Shown piece by piece: positions 20,711 to 29,268 of a stretch of 64,000 nt of DNA. Source of the stretch: Bacteroidales bacterium (GTDB lineage: Bacteria > Bacteroidota > Bacteroidia > Bacteroidales > UBA932); contig JAFTDJ010000038.1 in assembly GCA_017454265.1 (NCBI GenBank), positions 149,445-213,444 on the forward strand. Direction: 5' to 3'. The position numbers were made by a program, and so were the translations under genes. Below the pieces are notes generated by a model. The model worked only from the letters and a program-made list of their open reading frames with translations, was not told the origin of the DNA and searched no databases. Position 1 is the stretch's first letter; every line of letters starts with the position of its first letter.

Positions 20711-22338
20711 ACGCAACAGTAAAGCAAGAATATAATTCCTTGATGGAGCTTGCCCGCGTCAGATGCCGCGACGAGATGGAGCTTGAGATGGTGCGCAAAG
20801 CTTTCAACTTTGCGTACGAAGCCCATAAAGACGTTCTTCTGCATACCGGGGAGCCATATATCCTGCAGGTCCTGGAAGAAGCCAAGATAGTCGTAGACAA
20901 AGTCGGTCTGGGTTACAAGTCCATTTGCGCCGCGTTGCTTGCTGGCGTGGTCCGAAATACCGATTATAGTTCAGACGACATCCGAAACTTGTTTGGAGAC
21001 AAGATAACCAGCCTGGTTGAAGGTCTCTCAAATATAGACAAAATCCTGGAATCATACGAAAGCGAAGAGGCCGAGAGATTCAAGCGCATCCTTCTTACTA
21101 TGGGAGACGATGTCCGGGTTGTACTCATCAAGCTTGCCGAACGGCTGCAATGTATGCGCACCTTGTATTCTTTCCCCGAAGCAAAGAGGGAAAGGATACT
21201 TACTGAGACTATGGCCATTTTCGTCCCCCTTGCGCACCGATTGGGATTGTACAGCATAAAAACGGAGATGGAAAATATCTGGATACGTTATGCTCACCCC
21301 AAAGAATTCGCGGAAATAGAACAGCGGCTAAGCAAGGATGCGGACAGGAGGACCAAGGAACTGGACGAATTCATATCCCCCATCTCCGAACACCTCCGGG
21401 AAAAAGGATATCGCTTTGAAATCAAGAAGCGTATAAAAAGCCCTTATTCCATCTGGTACAAGATGGAAACCAAACAGGTAAACTTCGAGCAGATCTTCGA
21501 TCTTTACGCCGTGAGGGTCATCTTTGAATCCGATACGGACGACAGGGAGAAAGAACGCGGACAGGCATACGACATCTACAACACCGTCACTTCCCTATAC
21601 AGCGATATGCGGGGGCGTATGCGGGACTGGATCCGCCAGCCAAAGAACAACGGTTATGAGGCGTTGCACTGCACCGTTATGAGCCATGCGGGTATTTGGG
21701 TAGAAGTACAGATACGGTCCCGCCGTATGGACGACATAGCTGAGAAAGGTATCGCTGCGCACTGGTCCTATAAGAACGATGGGTATCTGTCGGAGTCTGA
21801 CAGCCAGGTTGACCGCTGGCTCGCCAAAGTCCAGGACATACTTAACAGCAAAGATACCGGTTCGCTTGAGTTGCTGGACATCATCCAGGACGATATAGTA
21901 ACTAACGAAATCGTAGTTTTCACTCCAAGAGGCCAGCAACGCAGTATTCCCAAAGGTTCCACGGCTCTTGACTTTGCTTACAAGGTACACACGGACCTTG
22001 GCAATCAGGCAATTGCCGCCAAGGTGAATATGAAGCTGGTGCCACTGTCCAAGGTCTTGAAAGCCGGAGACCAGGTTGAGATCATCACTGCAAGAAATGC
22101 AACGCCCAAGGCCGAGTGGATGGGTTTTCTGCATACGCGATACGCAAAGCGCAAACTGATGGAATGGCTGAAGGCAAACGCATCGCAAGAGTATGATTAC
22201 AAGGATACTACTTCCGCTCCCGATATTCCGCTAAAAATTCGTATCAAAGGCAGGAACCACCCTGGCCTTGCAGCAGAGATAGCTGAAGTTTTGAAACAGA
22301 TAGACGGCATCGAAGATGTCATTATAAATGACTTATGA
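20707..22338 (+). CDS. RelA/SpoT homologue, hydrolase-inactive and C-terminally short
   Basis: This 543-residue RSH protein should make (p)ppGpp. By comparison with Streptococcus Rel, the hydrolase residues are gone: His53, the HD pair, the ED pair and Asp144 read Gln54, Ala79-Gly80, Arg83-Asn84 and Glu145. The synthetase half looks intact: Asp265 in IFDLYAVR, Tyr317 and His321 in NNGYEALHCTV, and Glu333 in VEVQIRS. The loop that distinguishes Rel (RxKD) from RelA (ExDD) reads RMRD. A TGS domain follows (about 395-465). The protein then ends with a short ACT-like stretch instead of the usual ~250-residue regulatory tail. It overlaps the next gene by 4 bases. Confidence 0.88.
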   Translation: MNATVKQEYNSLMELARVRCRDEMELEMVRKAFNFAYEAHKDVLLHTGEPYILQVLEEAKIVVDKVGLGYKSICAALLAGVVRNTDYSSDDIRNLFGDKITSLVEGLSNIDKILESYESEEAERFKRILLTMGDDVRVVLIKLAERLQCMRTLYSFPEAKRERILTETMAIFVPLAHRLGLYSIKTEMENIWIRYAHPKEFAEIEQRLSKDADRRTKELDEFISPISEHLREKGYRFEIKKRIKSPYSIWYKMETKQVNFEQIFDLYAVRVIFESDTDDREKERGQAYDIYNTVTSLYSDMRGRMRDWIRQPKNNGYEALHCTVMSHAGIWVEVQIRSRRMDDIAEKGIAAHWSYKNDGYLSESDSQVDRWLAKVQDILNSKDTGSLELLDIIQDDIVTNEIVVFTPRGQQRSIPKGSTALDFAYKVHTDLGNQAIAAKVNMKLVPLSKVLKAGDQVEIITARNATPKAEWMGFLHTRYAKRKLMEWLKANASQEYDYKDTTSAPDIPLKIRIKGRNHPGLAAEIAEVLKQIDGIEDVIINDL

Positions 22339-24125
22339 TCAAGAGATTTCTACCCTTGATAATATCGGCGATTGTTTTTGTGCCGATGCTTTTCGTTCAT
22401 TCCTGCGCCAATACGACGCAGGCTCCGACCGGTGGAGACAAAGATACTATCCCCCCCTTTATTATCGGTATTAATCCTTTGCCTGGAGCCGTGAACGTGC
22501 CTGTGAACGGAGCAAAGATCGTGTTCCGTTTCGATGAATATGTAACCATCAAGAATCAGAAGAACATTTTTCTTTCACCCCCTCTGGAAAAAGCTCCCAA
22601 AGCACGTATCAGAGACAAGTTTCTGATTGTCTCGTTTGAGGAACCATTGGACTCAAACACTACGTACACCCTTAATATGACTGACGCCCTTGCCGACAAC
22701 AACGAGGGTAATATGTTCCCCGGCTATACATACGTCTTTTCAACCGGGCCAAACATCGACTCCCTGCTGCTGACAGGTAAAGTCCAGGACTGCAATACTT
22801 TGCAGCCAGTCAAGGGAGCCACTGTACTCCTGTACAAAGACCTTGGTGATTCCGCCGTCTTCCTGCACCGCCCCAGCGCCGCTGTCAAGACTGATGACTG
22901 GGGGTACTTCTGTCTCCCCTACCTGGCAGACACCACATACCGCTTGTACGCTATCAAGGACGAAGCAAACAACAACATTTACGACCCTGATACGGATCTG
23001 GTAGGTTTTGTTGATTCCATCATCCGCCCGGTAGTACGGGTAGTGGACACGTTGCCGGAAATGTTGAAGTACGACATGACGGACACCCTTATGTGCGAAG
23101 CGAGAAGGGTTGACTACAAGCTCCGTTTATTCAGGGAGAAACCCAGCAAGCAATTCCTGGTGAACCGGGTACGTACATCTGACCGTGCCGCATATATAAC
23201 CTTCCAGGCCCCTTACGTTTGGATTGACTCACTGTGGTTCAGGGGATATAAATCAGATCAGGTGATCTCCCAGTTCAATATTCTTCAGGACAGCCTGGAG
23301 CTTTGGATCAACAGCCGCAAGCCTGCCCCTGACACTCTCCACTTGTTTGTAAACTACCGTAAAACCGATTCATTGGGAAGGCTTCAACCGGCGCTGGAGC
23401 ATCTGCGGCTTACGATGCCCGAAGGCAAACGGGTATTCCAGCGTATTCCCAGAAGAAGCCTCAAACATGAAGATACGATTTGCACCTATAAGCTTGAGGC
23501 TAAGCCGGAGACTGTGGAGCAGAACGGTTTCGAGCTGGAGTTTGCCCTTCCTCTTATATATGAGAACTTCGATTCCCTGCGCTTCCGTTACCTGAATCCC
23601 AAGCAAAAAGAGTTCAAAGGTGCCGTTACAGTCCAGCGAGACACGGCCAATCTCAGGAAGTACATAATCCGCCCCACCGAGAAGATGCTTCCCGGATACG
23701 AATATTTCCTGAAGATGCCCAACAGAAGTTTCCGGGATATCAATGGATTCTGGTCAGACAGCACCGAGGTAAAGGTAACTCTTCCCTCAGACGAGAAACT
23801 CAGCGTGATGAGAGCAAATCTCACCGGTGTGGACCGCAAGATTATTGTGGACCTGCTCGACGAGAAACGCAAGGGCATACTTCGACAGTATATCGTAGAT
23901 AAGGATTGCACACTGGACTTCCCCTACCTCAAAGAAGGCAAGTATTCTTTACGTGTAACCGATGACGGCAACCGTAACTCCATAGTAGACACCGGTTCCC
24001 TGCTTGAACACCGCCAGCCGGAGTCCGTCCTTTTTGTGGAATTCAACGGCCAAGATTTCATCGAGATTCCCGCCAGTGCCGAGGTTGAGCAGGAAATTGA
24101 TATCAAAGCATTGTTTACTGAATGA
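22335..24125 (+). CDS. Lipoprotein with N-terminal Ig-like (Big_5) domain
   Basis: This 596-residue protein has a lipoprotein signal ending in HSCAN (Cys24). The segment TIPPFIIGINPLPGAVNVPVNGAKIVFRF is the typical start of the SbsA/Big_5 Ig-like domain. A carboxypeptidase-regulatory-like segment with a DPDTDLVG calcium-like loop follows (about 150-230), and the remainder is predicted beta-rich. Such proteins are common, conserved and uncharacterised in Bacteroidota. It overlaps the preceding and following genes by 4 bases each, so it is translated in the same unit as the RSH gene. Confidence 0.72.
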   Translation: MIKRFLPLIISAIVFVPMLFVHSCANTTQAPTGGDKDTIPPFIIGINPLPGAVNVPVNGAKIVFRFDEYVTIKNQKNIFLSPPLEKAPKARIRDKFLIVSFEEPLDSNTTYTLNMTDALADNNEGNMFPGYTYVFSTGPNIDSLLLTGKVQDCNTLQPVKGATVLLYKDLGDSAVFLHRPSAAVKTDDWGYFCLPYLADTTYRLYAIKDEANNNIYDPDTDLVGFVDSIIRPVVRVVDTLPEMLKYDMTDTLMCEARRVDYKLRLFREKPSKQFLVNRVRTSDRAAYITFQAPYVWIDSLWFRGYKSDQVISQFNILQDSLELWINSRKPAPDTLHLFVNYRKTDSLGRLQPALEHLRLTMPEGKRVFQRIPRRSLKHEDTICTYKLEAKPETVEQNGFELEFALPLIYENFDSLRFRYLNPKQKEFKGAVTVQRDTANLRKYIIRPTEKMLPGYEYFLKMPNRSFRDINGFWSDSTEVKVTLPSDEKLSVMRANLTGVDRKIIVDLLDEKRKGILRQYIVDKDCTLDFPYLKEGKYSLRVTDDGNRNSIVDTGSLLEHRQPESVLFVEFNGQDFIEIPASAEVEQEIDIKALFTE

Positions 24126-24964
24126 AAAAGTTGATCTTCATACTGTTGTCGGTCTTTTTAGCATTACCCGTTCTTGGGCAGACAGACACTTTGGAGTACT
24201 CTCCCGAGTATCTGGACACCGTGAGCGTACGTAAGGCAAAGGCCATCAATGATTATTCGATGATAGGCGTGAATTACGGCGTGATGTTTTCGACGGTTTA
24301 CTTCAACCCTACGAAGATGGGCGCAACGTTCCGTTTCCAACCAAGCTACATTTCGATAATGTACACCCATCACGAAAAGATGTTCAACTATATACCTTAT
24401 TTCGGGCTGACAGTGGGCGTATCTCTTTCACACGAGGGCGTCCGCTTTGAAGACAACCCCGATACCGGGTACCCGTTGGGTTATATCGACGGTGCGACGG
24501 ATATGACTATGCGTACCATTGAAGTCCCCGCAATGATGCAGATGCACTTCGATGCCGCGCCTGTAAAAATACTCGCCAACTTGGGCGGCTATCTGGGATA
24601 CCGTCTTTCCATAGAGCGAAGCGGCATATGGATGGACGAAGAGTATGCAAAAAAGTTCAGGGACTACGAGTACCGTTTTGATTACGGGCTTATGGGAGGA
24701 GCGGGCATCGGCTTAATGTTCGACCCGATAGAAATCCACCTGAATGTATTGGGAAGATGGAGTTTTCAGAATCTCTACGAGCCGGATTACTACAACGAGG
24801 TCTTTCACCCTTACAATACCTACTACTACCGTTATGCCAATCCCATTGATATTGCTGTAACGTTGGGGGTATATATACAACTCACTAAACGCACTGGCAA
24901 AACCACAAAACAGATTAAGCAGGAAGCAAGAGAAATTGTCTATGGAAAGATTGAAAACAATTGA
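24122..24964 (+). CDS. Outer-membrane beta-barrel protein
   Basis: The 280-residue protein has a signal peptide cut after VLGQ. It is followed by alternating amphipathic strands rich in Tyr, Gly and aromatic residues (for example GLMGGAGIGLMFDPIEIHLNVLGRW), as in small porin-like barrels. A basic stretch at the C-terminus is unusual for a barrel end. No specific family is certain. It is coupled to the Ig-like lipoprotein by ATGA, suggesting the two work together in the outer membrane. Confidence 0.65.
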   Translation: MKKLIFILLSVFLALPVLGQTDTLEYSPEYLDTVSVRKAKAINDYSMIGVNYGVMFSTVYFNPTKMGATFRFQPSYISIMYTHHEKMFNYIPYFGLTVGVSLSHEGVRFEDNPDTGYPLGYIDGATDMTMRTIEVPAMMQMHFDAAPVKILANLGGYLGYRLSIERSGIWMDEEYAKKFRDYEYRFDYGLMGGAGIGLMFDPIEIHLNVLGRWSFQNLYEPDYYNEVFHPYNTYYYRYANPIDIAVTLGVYIQLTKRTGKTTKQIKQEAREIVYGKIENN

Positions 24965-26201
24965 GGTAAGAGTCGGCAACAACCTTGTTATAGGTGGCAA
25001 TCATCCTCTTGTTGTCCAGACAATGTGCAACACCCATACCTGCGATGTTGCAGCAACCGTACAGCAATGCCTGCGGCTTGCAAATTCAGGTGCGCAGATG
25101 ATTCGCATTACGGTCCCGGGCATGCAGGATGTATCAGCCTTGAGGCAGATACGTTCGGAACTTTTAGAAAAAGGATGCATGGTTCCGCTAGTGGCAGACA
25201 TACACTTTTCTGCTGAAACAGCTATTGCCTGCGCCGCCATTGTAGAGAAGGTTCGGATCAACCCCGGGAACTTCCATCCAGACCACGAAACCGCCAGGCG
25301 GAAGTTTGCTGATTTTTTGAAGGTTTGTAAGTCTCACGGTACTGCAGTGAGGGTCGGACTGAACCACGGTTCCCTGGGTAAATACATAACCGAACTTTAC
25401 GGGAACACACCATTTGCCATGGCTAAAGCGGCAATGGAATGGCTTCACATGTGCGTTGACGCCGATTATTTGAACGTAGTGGTATCCCTTAAGGCTTCCA
25501 ATACCGCCGTAATGACCGCCGCGTACAGGGAGCTTGTTAAATTAATGAAAGAAGAAGGTCACGTATTCCCCCTTCATCTGGGAGTAACAGAAGCGGGGAA
25601 CGGAGAGTCTGGCCGCATCAAGTCCTGCGTAGGAATAGCCTCGCTTCTTCGTGAGGGCATAGGTGATACAATCCGGGTCTCACTTACAGAAGACCCGGCG
25701 AACGAGCTCCCGGTAGCTTCGTACCTGGCATGGAAATTCGGACTGTATCAGGGGGCTGCGCCTAAAGAAGACAAAATGCTTGATGCCGCCATTGAATGGG
25801 GTCCCGACCTGCTTGACAGGAAGATAGATTCCATACCGGATTCTGCCGGCATAGACGAGCATTTGAAAGACGAAATAATGCAAGCCGCCAGGAGAAAATT
25901 CTACAGGCCTGAATACATAGCTTGTCCAGGCTGCGGCCGCACTATGTACAATCTGGAAGAAACCTTCGAAGATGTAAAACGCAGAACGGCTCACCTTAAA
26001 GGGATGGTGATAGCTGTTATGGGCTGTATTGTCAACGGACCCGGCGAAATGGCGGATGCAGATTGGGGTTATGTCGGAGAAGGAGGCGGACGAGTATCCA
26101 TCTACCGCGGAAATCAGCCCGTACTCAAGCACATCCCGGCCGGGGAGGCGATAGACAAGCTACTTGAACTAATAGAGAGTGAATCTCTACTCAACGTATA
26201 G
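24942..26201 (+). CDS. ispG: 4-hydroxy-3-methylbut-2-enyl diphosphate synthase
   Basis: IspG (GcpE) catalyses the penultimate step of the MEP isoprenoid pathway with a 4Fe-4S cluster. The TIM-barrel half shows PLVADIHFS and VRINPGNF. The cluster ligands are Cys328 and Cys331 (CPGC), Cys362 and Glu369 (GCIVNGPGE). From the ATG at 24942 it has 419 residues; an in-frame TTG six bases upstream is less likely. Many Bacteroidota enzymes are near 600 residues because of an extra central domain, which is missing here. It overlaps the barrel gene by 23 bases. Confidence 0.92.
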   Translation: MERLKTIEVRVGNNLVIGGNHPLVVQTMCNTHTCDVAATVQQCLRLANSGAQMIRITVPGMQDVSALRQIRSELLEKGCMVPLVADIHFSAETAIACAAIVEKVRINPGNFHPDHETARRKFADFLKVCKSHGTAVRVGLNHGSLGKYITELYGNTPFAMAKAAMEWLHMCVDADYLNVVVSLKASNTAVMTAAYRELVKLMKEEGHVFPLHLGVTEAGNGESGRIKSCVGIASLLREGIGDTIRVSLTEDPANELPVASYLAWKFGLYQGAAPKEDKMLDAAIEWGPDLLDRKIDSIPDSAGIDEHLKDEIMQAARRKFYRPEYIACPGCGRTMYNLEETFEDVKRRTAHLKGMVIAVMGCIVNGPGEMADADWGYVGEGGGRVSIYRGNQPVLKHIPAGEAIDKLLELIESESLLNV

Positions 26202-27374
26202 AAGAAGACCCTTAAGATACTCTCCTTCAGGGTGATATATATTTACCGGATGATCCCCTCCCTGGCAAAGCCTGTCCAGGATTCTCACGTTCCGTCCCGT
26301 CTGGGCGGCAGCGCTGAATACCAGTTCGGCAAAAGCCGTCTTGTCAACGACCTGAGAGCAGCTGAACGTAAAAACAAGACCTCCGGGCGCTACTTTTGAA
26401 ATGGCTGTGGCGTTTAGCCTCTGATATGCCCTGAGAGCGTTCTTGAGAACGCCCCTGTGCTTTGCAAATGCAGGGGGGTCAACTATGATGAGATTATATT
26501 TAAACTCTTCGCATTTACCCAGATAGTCTATTGCATCACAACAAAACGAGTCATGTCTGGAGGAGAAACCGTTAATCGCTATATTCCTGTCAACCAGGGA
26601 TATAGCCTTTGCAGATGAATCTACGCTGTCTACGTGTTCAGCGCCTCCCTTTAGTGCATACACACTGAAGCCACCCGTGTAGCAAAAAAGATTCAGGACT
26701 CTGCGTCCCCGGGCGTACTTCCCTACCAGGAAACGGTTGTCCCGCTGGTCCAGGAAGAACCCGGTCTTCTGCCCCTCGACCCAATTAACCAGGAAGCTGT
26801 TTCCATTTTCAAGGACTGTACTCTCAGTGCCATCAAAGCCGTGTGATTTATACATATATCCGTCTATCAGCTCCAGGCCCGCTTTGAATGGCGCTGTTCC
26901 TGAGCTCTTGTCGTAAACAGCCTTCAGTTTATCTCCGAAAACTTCCTTGAGGGCCTCGCATATGCGCTGCTTTGCCCGGAATATACCCACGCTGTGAGCT
27001 TGCATGACACAAACCCCGTCGTACCAGTCTATGATGAGCCCAGGCAGTCCGTCGCCTTCACCGTGAACGAGCCTGAAACAAGTGGTGTCCGGGGAAGGCA
27101 GACCTATGGCGGAACGGGCATTACTGGCGGCGCGAATCGCATCGGTCCAGAACCCGGGAGATTGAGGATCTCCGGAAAAACTTAGAATCCTTACTGCAAT
27201 GGAGCCAATCTGGTAATGGCCTACGCCAAGAGGTCTCCCCTCGTAATCGTGGACAGCAACGAGGTCGCCTTCGGCAGGATTACCTTGAATTTGCGCGATG
27301 GCCCCTGAAAACACCCAGGGGTGAAAACGCTTCAAAGACTCATCTCTGCCCTTCTTCAGTATTATCTTTACCAT
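26187..27374 (-). CDS. RlmI-like class I rRNA methyltransferase
   Basis: This 395-residue protein combines an N-terminal PUA domain (about 1-75, ILKKGRDESLKRFHPWVFSGAI) with an SAM-binding Rossmann domain (RVLNLFCYTGGFSVYALKGGAEHVDSVDSS). The catalytic motif IIVDPPAFAKHR and a later FTFSCSQ segment fit the RlmI/RlmK group that makes 5-methylcytosine in 23S rRNA. The exact target base is inferred. The 3' end overlaps ispG by 15 bases in convergent orientation, and the start overlaps the exonuclease gene by 35 bases. Confidence 0.88.
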   Translation of the reverse strand: MVKIILKKGRDESLKRFHPWVFSGAIAQIQGNPAEGDLVAVHDYEGRPLGVGHYQIGSIAVRILSFSGDPQSPGFWTDAIRAASNARSAIGLPSPDTTCFRLVHGEGDGLPGLIIDWYDGVCVMQAHSVGIFRAKQRICEALKEVFGDKLKAVYDKSSGTAPFKAGLELIDGYMYKSHGFDGTESTVLENGNSFLVNWVEGQKTGFFLDQRDNRFLVGKYARGRRVLNLFCYTGGFSVYALKGGAEHVDSVDSSAKAISLVDRNIAINGFSSRHDSFCCDAIDYLGKCEEFKYNLIIVDPPAFAKHRGVLKNALRAYQRLNATAISKVAPGGLVFTFSCSQVVDKTAFAELVFSAAAQTGRNVRILDRLCQGGDHPVNIYHPEGEYLKGLLLYVE

Positions 27375-28110
27375 TTTCCGTTTTTTTCTTCTTGTGACGG
27401 TGACGTTTCCTTTTAGACGTGCCTGCCCTGGCCTTTTCTGCGGCTATGTTGGCTTCCTTGCGCTCTACGGCCGCCTTGTGTGCGAGCATATCCTGAGGTG
27501 GCAACATCTCCTCCGGCGAAAGCGGATGCTTTTCGCATTCCAATAATTTCAAGTACATTTCCCTGCACACCCACGCATCGGTAGCCGCATATTTGCACTG
27601 AGACGGGCTCAGTATCTCCGCTTCCCAATTGGAGAGTTGCTGGGCCTTGGAAATACGGCACTCCAGAATGTTAGCAGCCAGTTTCTTTACGCTTTTGTCG
27701 CGTATTCCCCATTCCCAGGCAATTTTTTGAAGGTCCACGAAACCTGCTGGCGAGAAGCTTCTCAATCGTTGCAAACCTCTCAAGTCGTCCATTACAGCTG
27801 CTCCTACCTTAATTATATTCTTATTAGAGAGAACGCTGCAAAGTGAACGCTTCATTCCAAGAAGCTGTATCCGGAAAAGATAAGCATTCCTGGGGCCGGA
27901 GAGCTGAAGCAAAGCTACTCCGTGATTATGCTGCCCGGGAGAAAAAACCGGACGGCTTTCCGTATCAAAGCCGATTATCTTCTGCCTTCGCAAATAGAAT
28001 ATTGCCTTTTCGTACTCGAGGCCTGGCTTGTCTATTATTTTTATCTCACCGGGAAAGGTGCCGACGGGCAGTTTCTCTATCTCGGCGGCATCTACACTAA
28101 TTTTGAACAT
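27340..28110 (-). CDS. DEDDy-type 3'-5' exonuclease domain protein
   Basis: The 256-residue protein carries an RNase D-like fold. The acidic residues are visible: FDTES (Asp and Glu of motif I), MDDLRGL (motif II) and YAATD (the Y-x3-D motif III of the DEDDy class). After residue about 205 it ends in an Ala/Lys/Arg-rich helix and a very basic tail, likely to bind RNA. It probably trims structured RNA ends. It shares 35 bases with the methyltransferase gene downstream, hinting at joint rRNA work. The N-terminal overlap with the lipoprotein gene is 14 bases. Confidence 0.8.
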   Translation of the reverse strand: MFKISVDAAEIEKLPVGTFPGEIKIIDKPGLEYEKAIFYLRRQKIIGFDTESRPVFSPGQHNHGVALLQLSGPRNAYLFRIQLLGMKRSLCSVLSNKNIIKVGAAVMDDLRGLQRLRSFSPAGFVDLQKIAWEWGIRDKSVKKLAANILECRISKAQQLSNWEAEILSPSQCKYAATDAWVCREMYLKLLECEKHPLSPEEMLPPQDMLAHKAAVERKEANIAAEKARAGTSKRKRHRHKKKKTENGKDNTEEGQR

Positions 28111-29200
28111 TCTCCGACGGTATCACCAAATATTGTATTCCTTCAGCATCCTGACGAGGTGAGACTATGAACGTGCGTACGGCAGGCTGGGCAATCTTAT
28201 GAGTAAACAGATTATTGTCCCTTAACAAATCATAGCAGGCCCTCATAGTTGCTGCCGAAGAGCTGAATACACTGAAGGACTGGGATAAGAGTTTTCCATA
28301 GCGCATAGATTCCTCCCGGGAAAAATCCCTAATCGCCGAAAGTTCCGCATAAATATCTTCCAAATCCAAATGCCAGTCATCTACGATAAGTGCATCCAGC
28401 GGCTCAACTCCACCAGCAAGAACGTAGGCATCAAGAAATTGGGCAAGGGCTTTGCCCGAGGCATCTACCGAGGACTCCCAGCAGCGGGCCCCGACTATAT
28501 CGAATTGGTTTGTTTTGGCATCGAACAGCGCCGGATAGAGTCCCTTGCCAACATAGAGCGAATCGCACATCAACCCCACGTTGAAATGCTTCTTATCGCT
28601 TCCAAGGACTTCATCGAGAGCCAGTTCCAGCGGAGAAACAACCGGGATACCACAGGAGGTAAGGCTGAAAAGTGTATCCACATCAAACTTGCCGAATTCC
28701 AGCATAACAGGATCTGCCAGAATTATCATCTTCGCCTGAGTTTTTTCGCAATTGCCGTCCAAGTCATATATGCTGACGCTGCAATTGGACGAAAGAGCAG
28801 ACAACGACAATCTGACTGCAAGTTCCCTGACAGCATCCTCACCACAGCGTGAGACATAATCTGCATACGGCGTATAAGACGAATCACAGATGCAGTCGAA
28901 AGTCTCTCCGGCAAAGTCCTTCAATCCATCTCTCCAGTTCCTTCCCCTGGCGTTTTCTCTCATATCGCACTGCAGAAAAGAATCACTGATTATTCTGCAG
29001 GACTGCGGACTGCCAATGATGTAGACATCTCCGGCAGGCGATGGCCTGGACAACGAAGAAAGCAGCACTTTCTCCGGGCTGTCAGGTGTTGAGCTGATAG
29101 ATTTCACCAGGTCGATTGTATCGCGCCCGGTCTGTACCTGTTTTCCGCATGAACACAGGATAAAAAAGAATAACAGACAGGCTCGTATAGTTCTATTCAT
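28097..29200 (-). CDS. Hypothetical periplasmic/outer-membrane lipoprotein
   Basis: This 367-residue protein starts with a lipoprotein signal (ILCSC, acceptor Cys16 or Cys18). The body has alternating strands and helices with several sugar-binding-like segments (DVYIIGSPQS, QAKMIILADPVM, DALIVDDWHLD), giving a layout like a periplasmic binding fold. I do not recognise a family. It is first in the minus-strand set leading into the exonuclease and methyltransferase, with a TATTTTTG -7 box at 29228-29221. Confidence 0.6.
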   Translation of the reverse strand: MNRTIRACLLFFFILCSCGKQVQTGRDTIDLVKSISSTPDSPEKVLLSSLSRPSPAGDVYIIGSPQSCRIISDSFLQCDMRENARGRNWRDGLKDFAGETFDCICDSSYTPYADYVSRCGEDAVRELAVRLSLSALSSNCSVSIYDLDGNCEKTQAKMIILADPVMLEFGKFDVDTLFSLTSCGIPVVSPLELALDEVLGSDKKHFNVGLMCDSLYVGKGLYPALFDAKTNQFDIVGARCWESSVDASGKALAQFLDAYVLAGGVEPLDALIVDDWHLDLEDIYAELSAIRDFSREESMRYGKLLSQSFSVFSSSAATMRACYDLLRDNNLFTHKIAQPAVRTFIVSPRQDAEGIQYLVIPSENVQN

Positions 29201-29216
29201 AACAATTCAATATCAG

Positions 29217-29247
29217 TTTACAAAAATACAAAAAATCCATATCTTTG
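29217..29247 (+). promoter_or_regulatory. Promoter of the CDF exporter gene
   Basis: TTTA (29217-29220) and TATCTTTG (29240-29247) are 19 bases apart. The ATG at 29269 follows 21 bases downstream. A minus-strand -7 box (TATTTTTG, 29228 to 29221) for the divergent lipoprotein gene lies inside this spacer, so the two promoters overlap. Confidence 0.65.
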
Positions 29248-29268
29248 CACATCTTAAACGACATTGTT

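Noticed and set aside
22300-22345. Frameshift explaining the short RSH protein
   Set aside because: The stop overlaps the next start by the standard ATGA and the next gene begins with a clean lipoprotein signal, so the short form appears genuine.
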